This document shows positions 36,045 to 44,096 of a DNA stretch of 64,000 nt, piece by piece. Both the position numbers and the translations under genes were made by a program. The DNA lies in assembly GCF_052065415.1 (NCBI RefSeq), contig NZ_JBQHUB010000003.1:62001-126000 (forward strand), written 5' to 3'. Source of the stretch: Pseudoflavonifractor_A sp022772585. GTDB lineage: Bacteria; Bacillota; Clostridia; Oscillospirales; Oscillospiraceae. Within the stretch, counting starts at the first letter, position 1. The number at the start of each line of letters is the position of its first letter. Below the pieces are notes generated by a model. That model had not been told where the DNA came from. It saw only the letters and a list, made by a program, of their open reading frames with translations, and made no database searches.

Positions 36045-36221
36045 CCCATATTTAGGGCTGGAAGGACCGGGACTGTCAAAATGCCAGAAGTGGGGAAAAT
36101 GTGATGATATGAGCGGATTGCCGCCATGGCGCCTCCCGGAATAGGCGGATTTCCGGGGAATAAGGGATCAGGTCCGTCCGCAAAAACAGCAATTTGACGG
36201 AAAAGAGAGAGGAGGACTCCG

Positions 36222-36272
36222 GGGAAAAAAGCAGCCGCCCGGAGCGCCGGTTCCGGACCGGGCGCCGGGCGG
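36222..36272 (-). terminator. Terminator of the methionine-synthase operon
   Basis: A GC-rich imperfect stem (CCGCCCGG at 36235 with CCGGGCGG ending 36272) is followed on the minus strand by GGCTGCTTTTTT, a six-U tail. It lies just after the stop of the homocysteine methyltransferase/MTHFR gene. Confidence 0.75.
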
Positions 36273-36278
36273 AGGGAT

Positions 36279-38051
36279 TCATACAGGGATGGTTCTGATG
36301 CGCTCCAGAATGGCGGCTGTCAGCTCTACCCGGCGGAAGGGGGTCATAAGATAGAAGCCGTCGGTATAGGGAGCCATCTCCGCGGCCACCCGGCAGGAGA
36401 TGTCCATGGCCAGGGCCTCCCCCTGCTGCCGGTCCCTGCCGGCGTATAGCGCGACGATCTCGTCGCAGACATGGATGCCCGAGACCTCGTTGTTCAGGAA
36501 GCAGGCGTTGCGGTGGCTCACCACCGGGAAGATGCCCCCCAGGATCTTGCCCTTGAGCACAGAGCGGGCCAGCTTCAGGTTCTCCAGAGCCTGGGCAGAC
36601 AGAACGGGCTGGGTCAGAAAGCCCTCCATGCCGTTTTCCTCTTTTTCCGCGGCAAGCCTGAGCTGGATCTGAAAATTCCGGGCGTTCAGGTTGAGGGCGC
36701 CGAACATGTGGAAGGGGACAGGAAGGGTGGTCTCGTTGAGCTCGGCCACATAGCGGGCCAGCTTGCGGGAGTTGAAGTTGAACACGCTTTTGACCTCGTC
36801 ACGCTCGGCGGAGGGGATGGGGTCGCCGGTGACCAGCAGCACATTGCGCACACCCTCCATGGACAGGCCCAGCAGCAGCGCTTTGGTGGCGTTCAGGTTC
36901 CGGTCCCGGCAGGTCAGGTGGGGGAGAGGCTCCACACCCAGCTCCCGCCGCAGCTTACAGGAGAGCAGGCTGCTGTCGGCCCGGGGGCGGCCCACCGGGC
37001 AGTCGGCGATGGTGATGATATCGGCGCCGCTGTCCCGCAGGAGCCGGGCACCGGACAGGAAGGGGGCGGGGTCGCCGTCCGCCGGGGGGTCCAGCTCCAC
37101 CGCCACCACCCGCTGCCCGGCCTTCAGCTTCTCCCAGAAGGGGCTTTCGGGGACAGCGGCGCGGCGGGGACCGGCCTTGGCGGCCGGGGAGCCCTCCTCC
37201 GCCGGCGGGGCGGAGAGGGCCTGGACCATGCGGGCAATGTGTTCCGGGGTGGTGCCGCAGCAGCCGCCTACGATCCTGGCCCCGGCCCCGGCAATCTGGG
37301 CCATCTTCTGAGCAAAGTAGTCGGGCTGGCCCTGATATACCGCCCGGCGGCCCAATACCGTGGGATAGCCGGCGTTGGGCATGGCGGAGAGCAGGGTGTC
37401 CCCCAGGTCCAGTCCGCGGATGTACTCCAGCATGTGGTGGGGGCCGGACACGCAGTTAAAGCCCACCGCGTCCACCTCGGGCAGGGCGGCGGTGCGGGCG
37501 AAGAGCTCCCGGCCCGACTGTCCCTCCCGGGTGATGCCGTCGGGCTGCACCGCGTAGGAGACGATGAGGAAGGCCTCCGGACAGCGGGCCTTCAGGTGCC
37601 GGGCCAGCTCCGGCACGCCCTCAGCCGAGGGCAGGGTCTCCACCAGGAAGTGGCGGATCCCCAGCTCCAGGAACTGGTCAGCCTGCCAGCAGTAGAGATC
37701 GCCGGGCCCCCCGGCCTGGGAGCCCGAGGCAGGGCCGATGTCGGCAAAGACATAGGCGCCGTAAGGCTCCGCCGCTTCCCGGGCCAGTCGGCAGCCCGCC
37801 CGGATGACCTGACGGGCAAATTCCGTGTCCCCCCCGGCGGCGTCTGCTCCGGCGGAGAAGGTATTGGTCTTGATGGCCCGGGCCCCCGCCTCCAGATAGG
37901 CCCGGTGGATGGACAGGATGTCCTCCGGGTGGTCCAGGTTGGCCCGCTCGCACCGCTCCTCCGCCCGGCCGGGCAGGGAGGAGAAGCAGGTGCCCATGGC
38001 GCCGTCAAAGATCAGGGTATGGCCGCTGCCGAGATAAGTTCTGATATCCAT
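36279..38051 (-). CDS. Bifunctional homocysteine S-methyltransferase / 5,10-methylenetetrahydrofolate reductase
   Basis: 590 residues joining two enzymes. Residues about 1-285 are a zinc homocysteine methyltransferase: IFDGAMGTCF start, VGFNCVSGP and the double-cysteine zinc motif IVGGCCGTTPEH. Residues about 300-590 are a methylenetetrahydrofolate reductase barrel (VAVELDPP, ITIADCPVGRPRADS, LLVTGDPI). The fusion, known in clostridia and bacilli, would supply methyl-THF and move methyl groups to homocysteine. It lies 18 bases after metH on the same strand and ends at a terminator. Confidence 0.9.
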   Translation of the reverse strand: MDIRTYLGSGHTLIFDGAMGTCFSSLPGRAEERCERANLDHPEDILSIHRAYLEAGARAIKTNTFSAGADAAGGDTEFARQVIRAGCRLAREAAEPYGAYVFADIGPASGSQAGGPGDLYCWQADQFLELGIRHFLVETLPSAEGVPELARHLKARCPEAFLIVSYAVQPDGITREGQSGRELFARTAALPEVDAVGFNCVSGPHHMLEYIRGLDLGDTLLSAMPNAGYPTVLGRRAVYQGQPDYFAQKMAQIAGAGARIVGGCCGTTPEHIARMVQALSAPPAEEGSPAAKAGPRRAAVPESPFWEKLKAGQRVVAVELDPPADGDPAPFLSGARLLRDSGADIITIADCPVGRPRADSSLLSCKLRRELGVEPLPHLTCRDRNLNATKALLLGLSMEGVRNVLLVTGDPIPSAERDEVKSVFNFNSRKLARYVAELNETTLPVPFHMFGALNLNARNFQIQLRLAAEKEENGMEGFLTQPVLSAQALENLKLARSVLKGKILGGIFPVVSHRNACFLNNEVSGIHVCDEIVALYAGRDRQQGEALAMDISCRVAAEMAPYTDGFYLMTPFRRVELTAAILERIRTIPV

Positions 38052-38069
38052 ATGCTACCTCCCGGCGGC

Positions 38070-40442
38070 TCAGCCCAGCACGGCCCGGGCGATCTCCACC
38101 GACTGCCGGGCGTCCCTGGCGTAGTGATCGGCTCCCATGCGCCGGGCGTAGTCCGGGGTGACCACGGCGCCGCCCACAAAGACCACCGGCGGTTGGGGCA
38201 GGGCCTTGAGGACATGGATGGTTTCCTCCATGGCGGGGAGGGTGGTGGTCATCAGAGCGGAGAGCCCCACCAGCCGGACGTTCCGCTCCTCTACGACCTG
38301 CCGGACGGTCCCGGGGGGCACGTCACGGCCCAGATCGATGATGTCGTAGCCGTAGTTCTCCAGAATGGTCTTGACGATGTTCTTGCCGATGTCGTGGATG
38401 TCCCCCTTGACGGTGGCCACCACGATGGTCCCCTTCTTCACCGGCGCGCCGCCTTTTTGGGCCAGAGAGGTCCGTACCGCTTCAAAGACGGCCTGAGCCG
38501 CCTGGGCGGCGCTGAGAAGCTGGGGCAGGAAGAGGGTGCCCTTCTCATAGCCCTCGCCCACCCGGTCCAGGGCGGGAATGAGCCGCTGTTCCACCAGGGA
38601 GAGCTCGTCCCCCTCGGCCAGAGCGGCCCGGGCCAGCTTGCCCGCCTCGGACTTGAGGCCCCGGATCACCGCGTCCTCCAGGGTGAGATGGCTGTCGGCC
38701 GCCGGGGCGGCGGGAGCGGCCTGGGCCCCGGCAAAGCGGTCGATGTAGGCCGCGCTGCCGACGTCCTCGCCGGACAGCACCCGGAAGGCGGCCACCGCGT
38801 CCATCATTTCCTTCAGATTGGGGTTGATGATGGGCAGTGTCAATCCGGCCCCCAGGGCCTGGATCAGGAAATTCTGGTTGATGAGCCCCCGGTTGGGCAG
38901 GCCGAAGGAGATGTTGGACACGCCCAGAACGGTCTGCAATCCCAGCTCCTCCCGCACCATACGAAGGGCCCGCAGGGTCTCCCGGGCCTGCTCCTGCTGG
39001 GCGGAGACCGTCAGGGTCAGGCAGTCGATCCACAGGTCCTCATGGGGGATGCCGTGCTCCCCGGCCGCGGCCAGGATACGCCGGGCGATGGCCAGGCGGG
39101 CCTCCGCCGTCTGGGGGATGCCTCTCTCGTCCAGAGTGAGGCCCACCACCGCCGCGCCGTACTTTTTCACCACCGGCAGGACGCGCTCCATCACCGCCGG
39201 GTCGCCGTTGACCGAGTTCACCGCAGCCTTGCCGTTGTAGACCCGCAGGCCGGCCTCCAGCGCGGCGGCATTGGAGGAGTCCAGCTGCAGGGGGACCGAC
39301 AGGGCGCTCTGGAGCTTTTTGACCACCCGGGGCAGCATCTCCACCTCGTTCACGCCGGGATAGCCCACGTTCACGTCCAGAATGTCGGCCCCGGCGTCCA
39401 CCTCCTGGATGCCCACGTCCAGGATATAGTCCAGGTCTCCCTCCAGCAGGGCCTGCTGGAAGCGCTTTTTGCCGGTAGGATTGATGCGCTCGCCGATGAC
39501 CCGTACCCCGTCCAGCCGCACCGGGACGGTGGGCGTGCAGACAAAGCCCGCGGGCACATAGTGCCGCCGGACGGGGGATCTGCCCTCAAGGGCTTGTTTC
39601 AGCGCCCGGATGTAGTCGGGCGAGGTGCCGCAGCAGCCGCCGAAGATGGTGACGCCCGCCTCCAGACAGGGGACCAGGGCGGCGGCAAATTCCTCCGGAC
39701 CCATGTGGTAGTGGCCGTCCACCGGGTCGGGCAGACCGGCGTTGGGTTTGGCGATGACGGGCAGCCGGGTATTTTGACACAGCTCGGCCAGCAGGGGAGA
39801 GAGCAGATCGGGGCCCAGGGAGCAGTTCAGGCCGATGGCGTCGGCCCCCAGGCCCTCCAGCGTGCGGGCCATGGAGGGGATGGTGCAGCCGGTGAAGGTG
39901 CGCCCGCCGGTGTCGAAGGTCATGGTGACCATCACAGGCAGGCCGGTATTCTCTTTCACGGCCAGCAGGGCGGCCTTGGTCTCGTAGAGGTCGGTCATGG
40001 TCTCGATGACGGCCAGGTCGGCCCCCGCCGCCGCACCGGCCAGCGCCACCTCCCGGAAGAGGTCGTAAGCCGCTTCAAAGGGCAGGCTGCCCATGGGCTC
40101 CAGCAGCTCGCCAAGAGGCCCCATGTCCAGGGCCACCAGCACGCCGGTGTCCCCTGCGGCCTCTTTGGCCAGACGCACGCCGGCCCCCACCACCTGCTCT
40201 ACCGTGTGGCCGGAGCCGGCCAGCTTCAGATGATTGGCGCCGAAGGTGTTGGCGTAGACCACCTGGCTGCCGGCCCGGATGTACTCCTCATGGACCGAGC
40301 GTACCAGCTCGGGACGGGTGAGATTGAGCAGCTCGGGCCGTCCCCCGGGGGGCAGGCCTTTCTGTTGGAATACGGTTCCGGTGGCGCCGTCCAGCAGGAC
40401 GATCCCGGAAGAAAAAAAGTCAGGGCGCACAGGTTTTTCCAC
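38070..40442 (-). CDS. metH: Cobalamin-dependent methionine synthase lacking the activation domain
   Basis: 790 residues against about 1200 for full MetH. Order: homocysteine-binding domain (about 1-290; FGGCCGTSPDYI zinc site), methyl-THF-binding domain (about 310-570; GERINPTGKKRF, DILDVNVGYPG), B12 cap (about 590-665) and cobalamin domain (about 667-790), with the base-off ligand motif GDIHDIGKNIV near 680. The SAM-dependent reactivation domain is absent and supplied by the overlapping upstream gene. Starts at GTG 40442 after GGAAAGG, overlapping that gene by 23 bases. Converts homocysteine plus methyl-THF to methionine. Confidence 0.93.
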   Translation of the reverse strand: MEKPVRPDFFSSGIVLLDGATGTVFQQKGLPPGGRPELLNLTRPELVRSVHEEYIRAGSQVVYANTFGANHLKLAGSGHTVEQVVGAGVRLAKEAAGDTGVLVALDMGPLGELLEPMGSLPFEAAYDLFREVALAGAAAGADLAVIETMTDLYETKAALLAVKENTGLPVMVTMTFDTGGRTFTGCTIPSMARTLEGLGADAIGLNCSLGPDLLSPLLAELCQNTRLPVIAKPNAGLPDPVDGHYHMGPEEFAAALVPCLEAGVTIFGGCCGTSPDYIRALKQALEGRSPVRRHYVPAGFVCTPTVPVRLDGVRVIGERINPTGKKRFQQALLEGDLDYILDVGIQEVDAGADILDVNVGYPGVNEVEMLPRVVKKLQSALSVPLQLDSSNAAALEAGLRVYNGKAAVNSVNGDPAVMERVLPVVKKYGAAVVGLTLDERGIPQTAEARLAIARRILAAAGEHGIPHEDLWIDCLTLTVSAQQEQARETLRALRMVREELGLQTVLGVSNISFGLPNRGLINQNFLIQALGAGLTLPIINPNLKEMMDAVAAFRVLSGEDVGSAAYIDRFAGAQAAPAAPAADSHLTLEDAVIRGLKSEAGKLARAALAEGDELSLVEQRLIPALDRVGEGYEKGTLFLPQLLSAAQAAQAVFEAVRTSLAQKGGAPVKKGTIVVATVKGDIHDIGKNIVKTILENYGYDIIDLGRDVPPGTVRQVVEERNVRLVGLSALMTTTLPAMEETIHVLKALPQPPVVFVGGAVVTPDYARRMGADHYARDARQSVEIARAVLG

Positions 40443-41079
40443 CTTTCCTCAATTGACAGGTCTGATTCATGGAGCAGCAGGCGCAGCCCCGGATGCGCCG
40501 CATCTGAGGCGTGCCGGCCACCCCCAGCAGGGCGGTGACCGATTTGGCGGGATTGAGCAGCAGGCTGCCGGTGACGTACAGCCCGATGCGCCGGGGGGCG
40601 TCCAGAGCCCGGCACAATCCGGGCTGGAGCGCAAGGGGCAGGTCGCCGTAGCCGGGACTGAAGCGGTCGGTCAGGTATTTCCCGGGGAAGAGGGCGGCGA
40701 TCTCTTTTTCTGCCGCATCGCAGCCTGCCTCCACCCAGGCGCTGCCGCAGGCGTCCAGGATGACGGCCCGGGCCATGTCCCGGGCCTGCTGGGTCCGGAG
40801 CAGGGCGTCAAATTCCGCACCCAGGGTGCAGGCCAGCACAACGGCCTGATGGCACTCCTCCAGCATGAGCCGGGCAGTGCGGCCGGGGAGGGAGAGGCCG
40901 GCCTCGGGCAGGAGAAGCTCCTCCCCCGAGCGGGTCAGAGATACGACCTTATAAATATACCGGGGCTTCAGCTGGGCGGTGAGGGCTTCGGCCTCCCGCT
41001 GGACACTCTGCCGCAGCGTCTGGTCCTGGGTGCCGCCGGCCCCCAGATAGCGCAGGGCTTCTTCGATATCAAGACGCAT
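40420..41079 (-). CDS. Stand-alone methionine synthase reactivation (activation-domain) protein
   Basis: 219 residues. RFSPGYGDLPLALQ (about 155) and PAKSVTALLGVAGTPQ (about 182) match the SAM-binding motifs of the MetH activation domain (RPAPGY-type and SVxGxY-type). A cysteine-rich tail (GCACCSMNQTC) follows, which may bind a metal or an electron donor. It would reductively remethylate inactive cob(II)alamin on the truncated MetH encoded by the next, overlapping gene. RBS AGGAGG; divergent from metY. Confidence 0.85.
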   Translation of the reverse strand: MRLDIEEALRYLGAGGTQDQTLRQSVQREAEALTAQLKPRYIYKVVSLTRSGEELLLPEAGLSLPGRTARLMLEECHQAVVLACTLGAEFDALLRTQQARDMARAVILDACGSAWVEAGCDAAEKEIAALFPGKYLTDRFSPGYGDLPLALQPGLCRALDAPRRIGLYVTGSLLLNPAKSVTALLGVAGTPQMRRIRGCACCSMNQTCQLRKGGKTCAP

Positions 41080-41175
41080 TCGCCGGCCTCCTGTTCCATG
41101 TGGGTCTGAATACCATACAGTATAGCGTTTTAAAGAAGAAAAGTACAGGGGTAGGGACGTAAAAAAATGTTTATT

Positions 41176-41210
41176 TTCCTATTGACAAAGTAGGAATGTG
41201 TTGGTATAAT
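41176..41210 (+). promoter_or_regulatory. metY promoter with inverted-repeat operator
   Basis: TTGACA (41182-41187), 17 bases, TATAAT (41205-41210): a full-consensus sigma-A promoter. TTCCTA (41176-41181) and TAGGAA (41191-41196) form a perfect inverted repeat bracketing the -35, so a repressor bound here would block polymerase. A sulphur regulator of the Rrf2/CymR type is a guess from the gene controlled. Confidence 0.7.
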
Positions 41211-41264
41211 TCGATCAACCTACTTAGTTAATTGGTTAATGTAAGCGGTAAGGAGGCGGACGGG

Positions 41265-41354
41265 ATGAGCGCCTGTTTTGGACGTCTGCTGCGGAGCAAT
41301 TTCCGGTTCGGGCGAATGCCGGGTATCCAGACATGGACCGACCACAAAAAATAA
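41265..41354 (+). CDS. 29-residue leader ORF upstream of metY
   Basis: ATG 41265 has AAGGAGG eight bases upstream and opens MSACFGRLLRSNFRFG, ending at TAA 41352, 17 bases before the metY ATG. The strong RBS, better than that of metY itself, and position suggest a leader peptide or translational-coupling ORF. It has one cysteine and is otherwise arginine/phenylalanine-rich; no homologue is known to me. Confidence 0.4.
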   Translation: MSACFGRLLRSNFRFGRMPGIQTWTDHKK

Positions 41355-41371
41355 GAAAGAAGGCTTTCGTC

Positions 41372-42661
41372 ATGCGTAATCGTCCTTATAAGTTTGAGAC
41401 CCTTCAGCTCCACGTGGGTCAGGAGCAGCCCGATCCCGCCACCGATTCCCGCGCCGTTCCCATTTACCAGACCACTTCCTACGTGTTCCGCAACTCCGCC
41501 CATGCTGCTGCCCGATTCGGGCTGGCCGATGCGGGCAACATCTACGGCCGGCTCACCAACTCCACCCAGGATGTGCTGGAAAAGCGTCTGGCAGCCCTGG
41601 AGGGCGGAGTGGCGGCCCTGGCCCTGGCCTCCGGCGCGGCTGCCATCACCTACACCATCCAGGCTCTGGCCCAGGCGGGGGACCACATCGTGGCCCAAAA
41701 GACCATCTACGGCGGCAGCTACAACCTGCTCTCCCATACCCTGCCCCAGTTCGGCGTGACCACCACCTTTGTGGACGCCCATGATCTGGCACAGGTGGAG
41801 AACGCTATCCAGCCCAACACCAAGGCTGTTTACTTGGAGACCCTGGGCAACCCCAACAGCGACATTCCCGACATCGATGCCATCGCCGCCATCGCCCACA
41901 AGCACGGCCTGCCCCTGGTCATCGACAATACCTTCGGCACACCGTATCTCATCCGGCCCATCGAGCACGGCGCCGACATCGTGGTCCACTCGGCCACCAA
42001 GTTCATCGGCGGCCACGGCACCACCCTGGGCGGCATCATCGTGGATTCCGGCAAGTTCGACTGGAAGGCCAGCGGTAAATATGCACCCATCGCCGAGCCA
42101 AACCCCAGCTACCACGGCGTCAGCTTTGTGGATGCGGCCGGTCCTGCCGCCTTCGTCACCTACATCCGGGCCATCCTCCTGCGGGATACCGGCGCTACGA
42201 TCTCCCCCTTCAACGCGTTCCTGCTGCTCCAGGGCGTGGAGACCCTGTCCCTGCGGCTGGACCGCCATGCCGAGAACACCAAGAAGGTGGTGGAGTTCCT
42301 GGCGAATCATCCCCAGGTGGAGCATGTGAACCATCCCAGTCTGCCCGGCCATCCAGACCACGCTCTCTATGAGAAATACTTCCCCAACGGCGGCGCCTCC
42401 ATCTTCACCTTTGAGATCAAGGGCGGCCAGGAGGAGGCCCACAAGTTCATCGACAGCCTGGAGATCTTCTCCCTGCTGGCCAACGTGGCGGACGTGAAGA
42501 GCCTGGTCATCCACCCCGCCACCACCACCCACTCTCAGCTCTCCCCTGAGGAGCTGCTGGACCAGGGCATCAAGCCCAATACGATCCGCCTTTCCATCGG
42601 TACCGAGCACATCGACGACATTATCGCCGACCTGGACCAGGCTTTCGCGGCGGTACGGTGA
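41372..42661 (+). CDS. metY: O-acetylhomoserine aminocarboxypropyltransferase/sulfhydrylase
   Basis: 429 residues from ATG 41372 (AGAAGG upstream); the in-frame ATG at 41333 lies inside the leader region. Cys/Met-metabolism PLP enzyme: substrate-side YQTTSYVFRN (about 30), LEGGVAALALASGAAA (about 83), the PLP-lysine motif in VHSATKFIGGHGTTLGG (about 207-223, lysine in the TKF). MetY makes homocysteine from O-acetylhomoserine and sulfide, feeding the divergent methionine-synthase operon. Ends at a terminator. Confidence 0.93.
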   Translation: MRNRPYKFETLQLHVGQEQPDPATDSRAVPIYQTTSYVFRNSAHAAARFGLADAGNIYGRLTNSTQDVLEKRLAALEGGVAALALASGAAAITYTIQALAQAGDHIVAQKTIYGGSYNLLSHTLPQFGVTTTFVDAHDLAQVENAIQPNTKAVYLETLGNPNSDIPDIDAIAAIAHKHGLPLVIDNTFGTPYLIRPIEHGADIVVHSATKFIGGHGTTLGGIIVDSGKFDWKASGKYAPIAEPNPSYHGVSFVDAAGPAAFVTYIRAILLRDTGATISPFNAFLLLQGVETLSLRLDRHAENTKKVVEFLANHPQVEHVNHPSLPGHPDHALYEKYFPNGGASIFTFEIKGGQEEAHKFIDSLEIFSLLANVADVKSLVIHPATTTHSQLSPEELLDQGIKPNTIRLSIGTEHIDDIIADLDQAFAAVR

Positions 42662-42687
42662 GTGCACGAGTCATTTTTTAAAAGAAG

Positions 42688-42722
42688 AAGGGAATGGACA
42701 GATACGTGTCCATTCCCTTTTT
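42688..42722 (+). terminator. Terminator of metY
   Basis: AAGGGAATGGACA (42688-42700), loop GATACG, then TGTCCATTCCC with a U5 tail (42707-42722). Confidence 0.85.
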
Positions 42723-42821
42723 GTATCAGTACGATTTTGTGTGTTATCCCCCACAACCCGGATGCGAGCCCGGCACAGCGAATCACGGCCGAAAGCGGAG
42801 AAAAAGCTCGTCCGGCGTATG

Positions 42822-42853
42822 AAAAAGCCCTGAGGCCTTTTCGCCTCAGGGCT
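42822..42853 (-). terminator. Terminator of the tRNA pair
   Basis: AGCCCTGAGG (42826-42835) pairs with CCTCAGGGCT (42844-42853); on the minus strand TTTT follows. It lies ten bases beyond the tRNA-Leu CCA end. Confidence 0.8.
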
Positions 42854-42862
42854 CTTCTGAAC

Positions 42863-42950
42863 TGGTGCGCGAGGCGGGACTTGAACCCGCACGTGCGTAA
42901 TGCACACTAGAACCTGAATCTAGCGAGTCTGCCAATTCCACCACTCGCGC
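42863..42950 (-). tRNA. tRNA-Leu (CAG anticodon)
   Basis: 88 bases including an encoded CCA. GCGCGAG/CTCGCGC acceptor stem, long variable arm typical of class II tRNA, anticodon stem CTAGA/TCTAG with loop TTCAGGT, giving anticodon CAG (reads CUG), and T-arm GTTCAAGTC. Second gene of a two-tRNA transcript. Confidence 0.95.
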
Positions 42951-42953
42951 ATA

Positions 42954-43030
42954 TGGTCCGGGTGACAGGACTTGAACCTGCGGTCTCGTGGTCCCAAACC
43001 ACGCGCGATACCAAACTTCGCTACACCCGG
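42954..43030 (-). tRNA. tRNA-Pro (TGG anticodon)
   Basis: 77 bases with encoded CCA. Acceptor CCGGGTG/CACCCGG, anticodon stem CGTGG/CCACG with loop TTTGGGA, giving TGG (reads CCN family), T-arm GTTCAAGTC. First gene of the pair, three bases from tRNA-Leu. Confidence 0.95.
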
Positions 43031-43078
43031 ATCGGTCCTGTCCGTGTTGCGTTGGTGAGGACCGCCGCAACGTTGCTT

Positions 43079-43130
43079 ATTATAAACCATTTCACTCAGG
43101 ATTGCAAGAGGAAATTTCATATGTTATGAT
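43079..43130. promoter_or_regulatory. Back-to-back promoters sharing one palindromic -35 box
   Basis: TTGCAA at 43102-43107 is its own reverse complement. Leftward (minus) it is 17 bases from TATAAT (43084-43079), serving the tRNA pair; rightward (plus) it is 17 bases from TATGAT (43125-43130), serving trmB. Both spacings are optimal. Confidence 0.7.
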
Positions 43131-43155
43131 ATCTTCCGAGAGGTGAGCATCTGAG

Positions 43156-43875
43156 ATGAGAATGAGGAAAAAACCAAACCTGGGAAACCGTATGGAGCGC
43201 TGCGCCGCTCTGTTGATCCGGGAGCCGGAGGCCCGGCGGGGCCGCTGGCGGGAGCTGATGCCGGATGCCCGTGAGCTGCGTCTGGAGATCGGCTGCGGCA
43301 AGGGCCGCTTCACCGCCGAGACGGCGGCCAGGAACCCGGACTGCCTGTTCGTGGCCATCGAGCGGGTGGCCGACGCCATGATCATCGCCATGGAGCGGGC
43401 GGAGCAGATGGGGCTGACCAACGTCTACTTCATCGACGCTGACGCCGCCCGGCTGCGGGACTACTTCGCCCCCGGCGAGGTGGACCTGATCTATCTGAAC
43501 TTCAGCGATCCCTGGCCCTCCAACCGGCACAGCAAGCGCCGCCTGACCCACACCGACTTTCTCATGCGCTACCGTCAGGTACTGCGGGAAGGGGGGGAGA
43601 TCCACTTCAAGACCGACAACCGCGATCTCTATGAGTGGTCCCTTTTCCAGTTCCCCAAGGCGGGCTTTGCCCTGTCCCAGGTGACACGGGACCTGCATGC
43701 AAACGGCATCTGCGGTGTGATGACCGACTATGAGGAGAAATTCCACAATATGGGCACGCCCATCAACCGCTGCGTGGGGACTATGGGCCCCCTGCCGGAG
43801 GAGATGAAAAACTGGGTGGACCCATTGGACAAACCCAGGGAGCGGAGCGTGGAGGCGCCGGAGCAGGAGGATTGA
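43156..43875 (+). CDS. trmB: tRNA (guanine-N7)-methyltransferase
   Basis: 239 residues, slightly longer than most TrmB proteins owing to an extended C-terminus. SAM-binding LEIGCGKGRFTAE (about residue 41-53) and the TrmB signature YLNFSDPWPSNRHSKRRL (about 114-131) are present, with FKTDN (about 154). It methylates G46 in tRNA variable loops. RBS GAGAGG. It sits divergently beside two tRNA genes and upstream of the phosphate cotransporter. Confidence 0.93.
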   Translation: MRMRKKPNLGNRMERCAALLIREPEARRGRWRELMPDARELRLEIGCGKGRFTAETAARNPDCLFVAIERVADAMIIAMERAEQMGLTNVYFIDADAARLRDYFAPGEVDLIYLNFSDPWPSNRHSKRRLTHTDFLMRYRQVLREGGEIHFKTDNRDLYEWSLFQFPKAGFALSQVTRDLHANGICGVMTDYEEKFHNMGTPINRCVGTMGPLPEEMKNWVDPLDKPRERSVEAPEQED

Positions 43876-43961
43876 ATCAGAGAACTGGGACTGGCGGAAG
43901 CGACCGCCAGCCCCTTTTTTGTCCGCATCAGGCGGAAAGGGCGGAGACAGGGAAGAGACTT

Positions 43962-44034
43962 TGTAAAGATTGTGTAAAATCTCTGTAAGGTCTTTCGGGG
44001 CTGTCTTGAAGAGCACGAAAAGTTTTGTCATAAT
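43962..44034 (+). promoter_or_regulatory. Na/Pi cotransporter promoter with Pho-box-like direct repeats
   Basis: TGTAA occurs three times at exact 11-base spacing (43962, 43973, 43984), the helical-turn layout of PhoP/PhoB boxes. Seventeen bases on, TTGAAG (44006-44011) and CATAAT (44029-44034) form a promoter with a 17-base spacer. Phosphate-starvation control is inferred from pattern and gene. Confidence 0.55.
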
Positions 44035-44096
44035 ATCGCATAGAAAGTAAAAGGATAGAAATGAGAGCGGCGTGTGCCGCAAAAGGAGATCAAGCC

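Noticed and set aside
36471..40538. A 1355-codon plus-strand frame opposite the MetH and homocysteine methyltransferase genes
   Set aside because: Same antisense artefact; the minus strand encodes clear MetH and MTHFR motifs.
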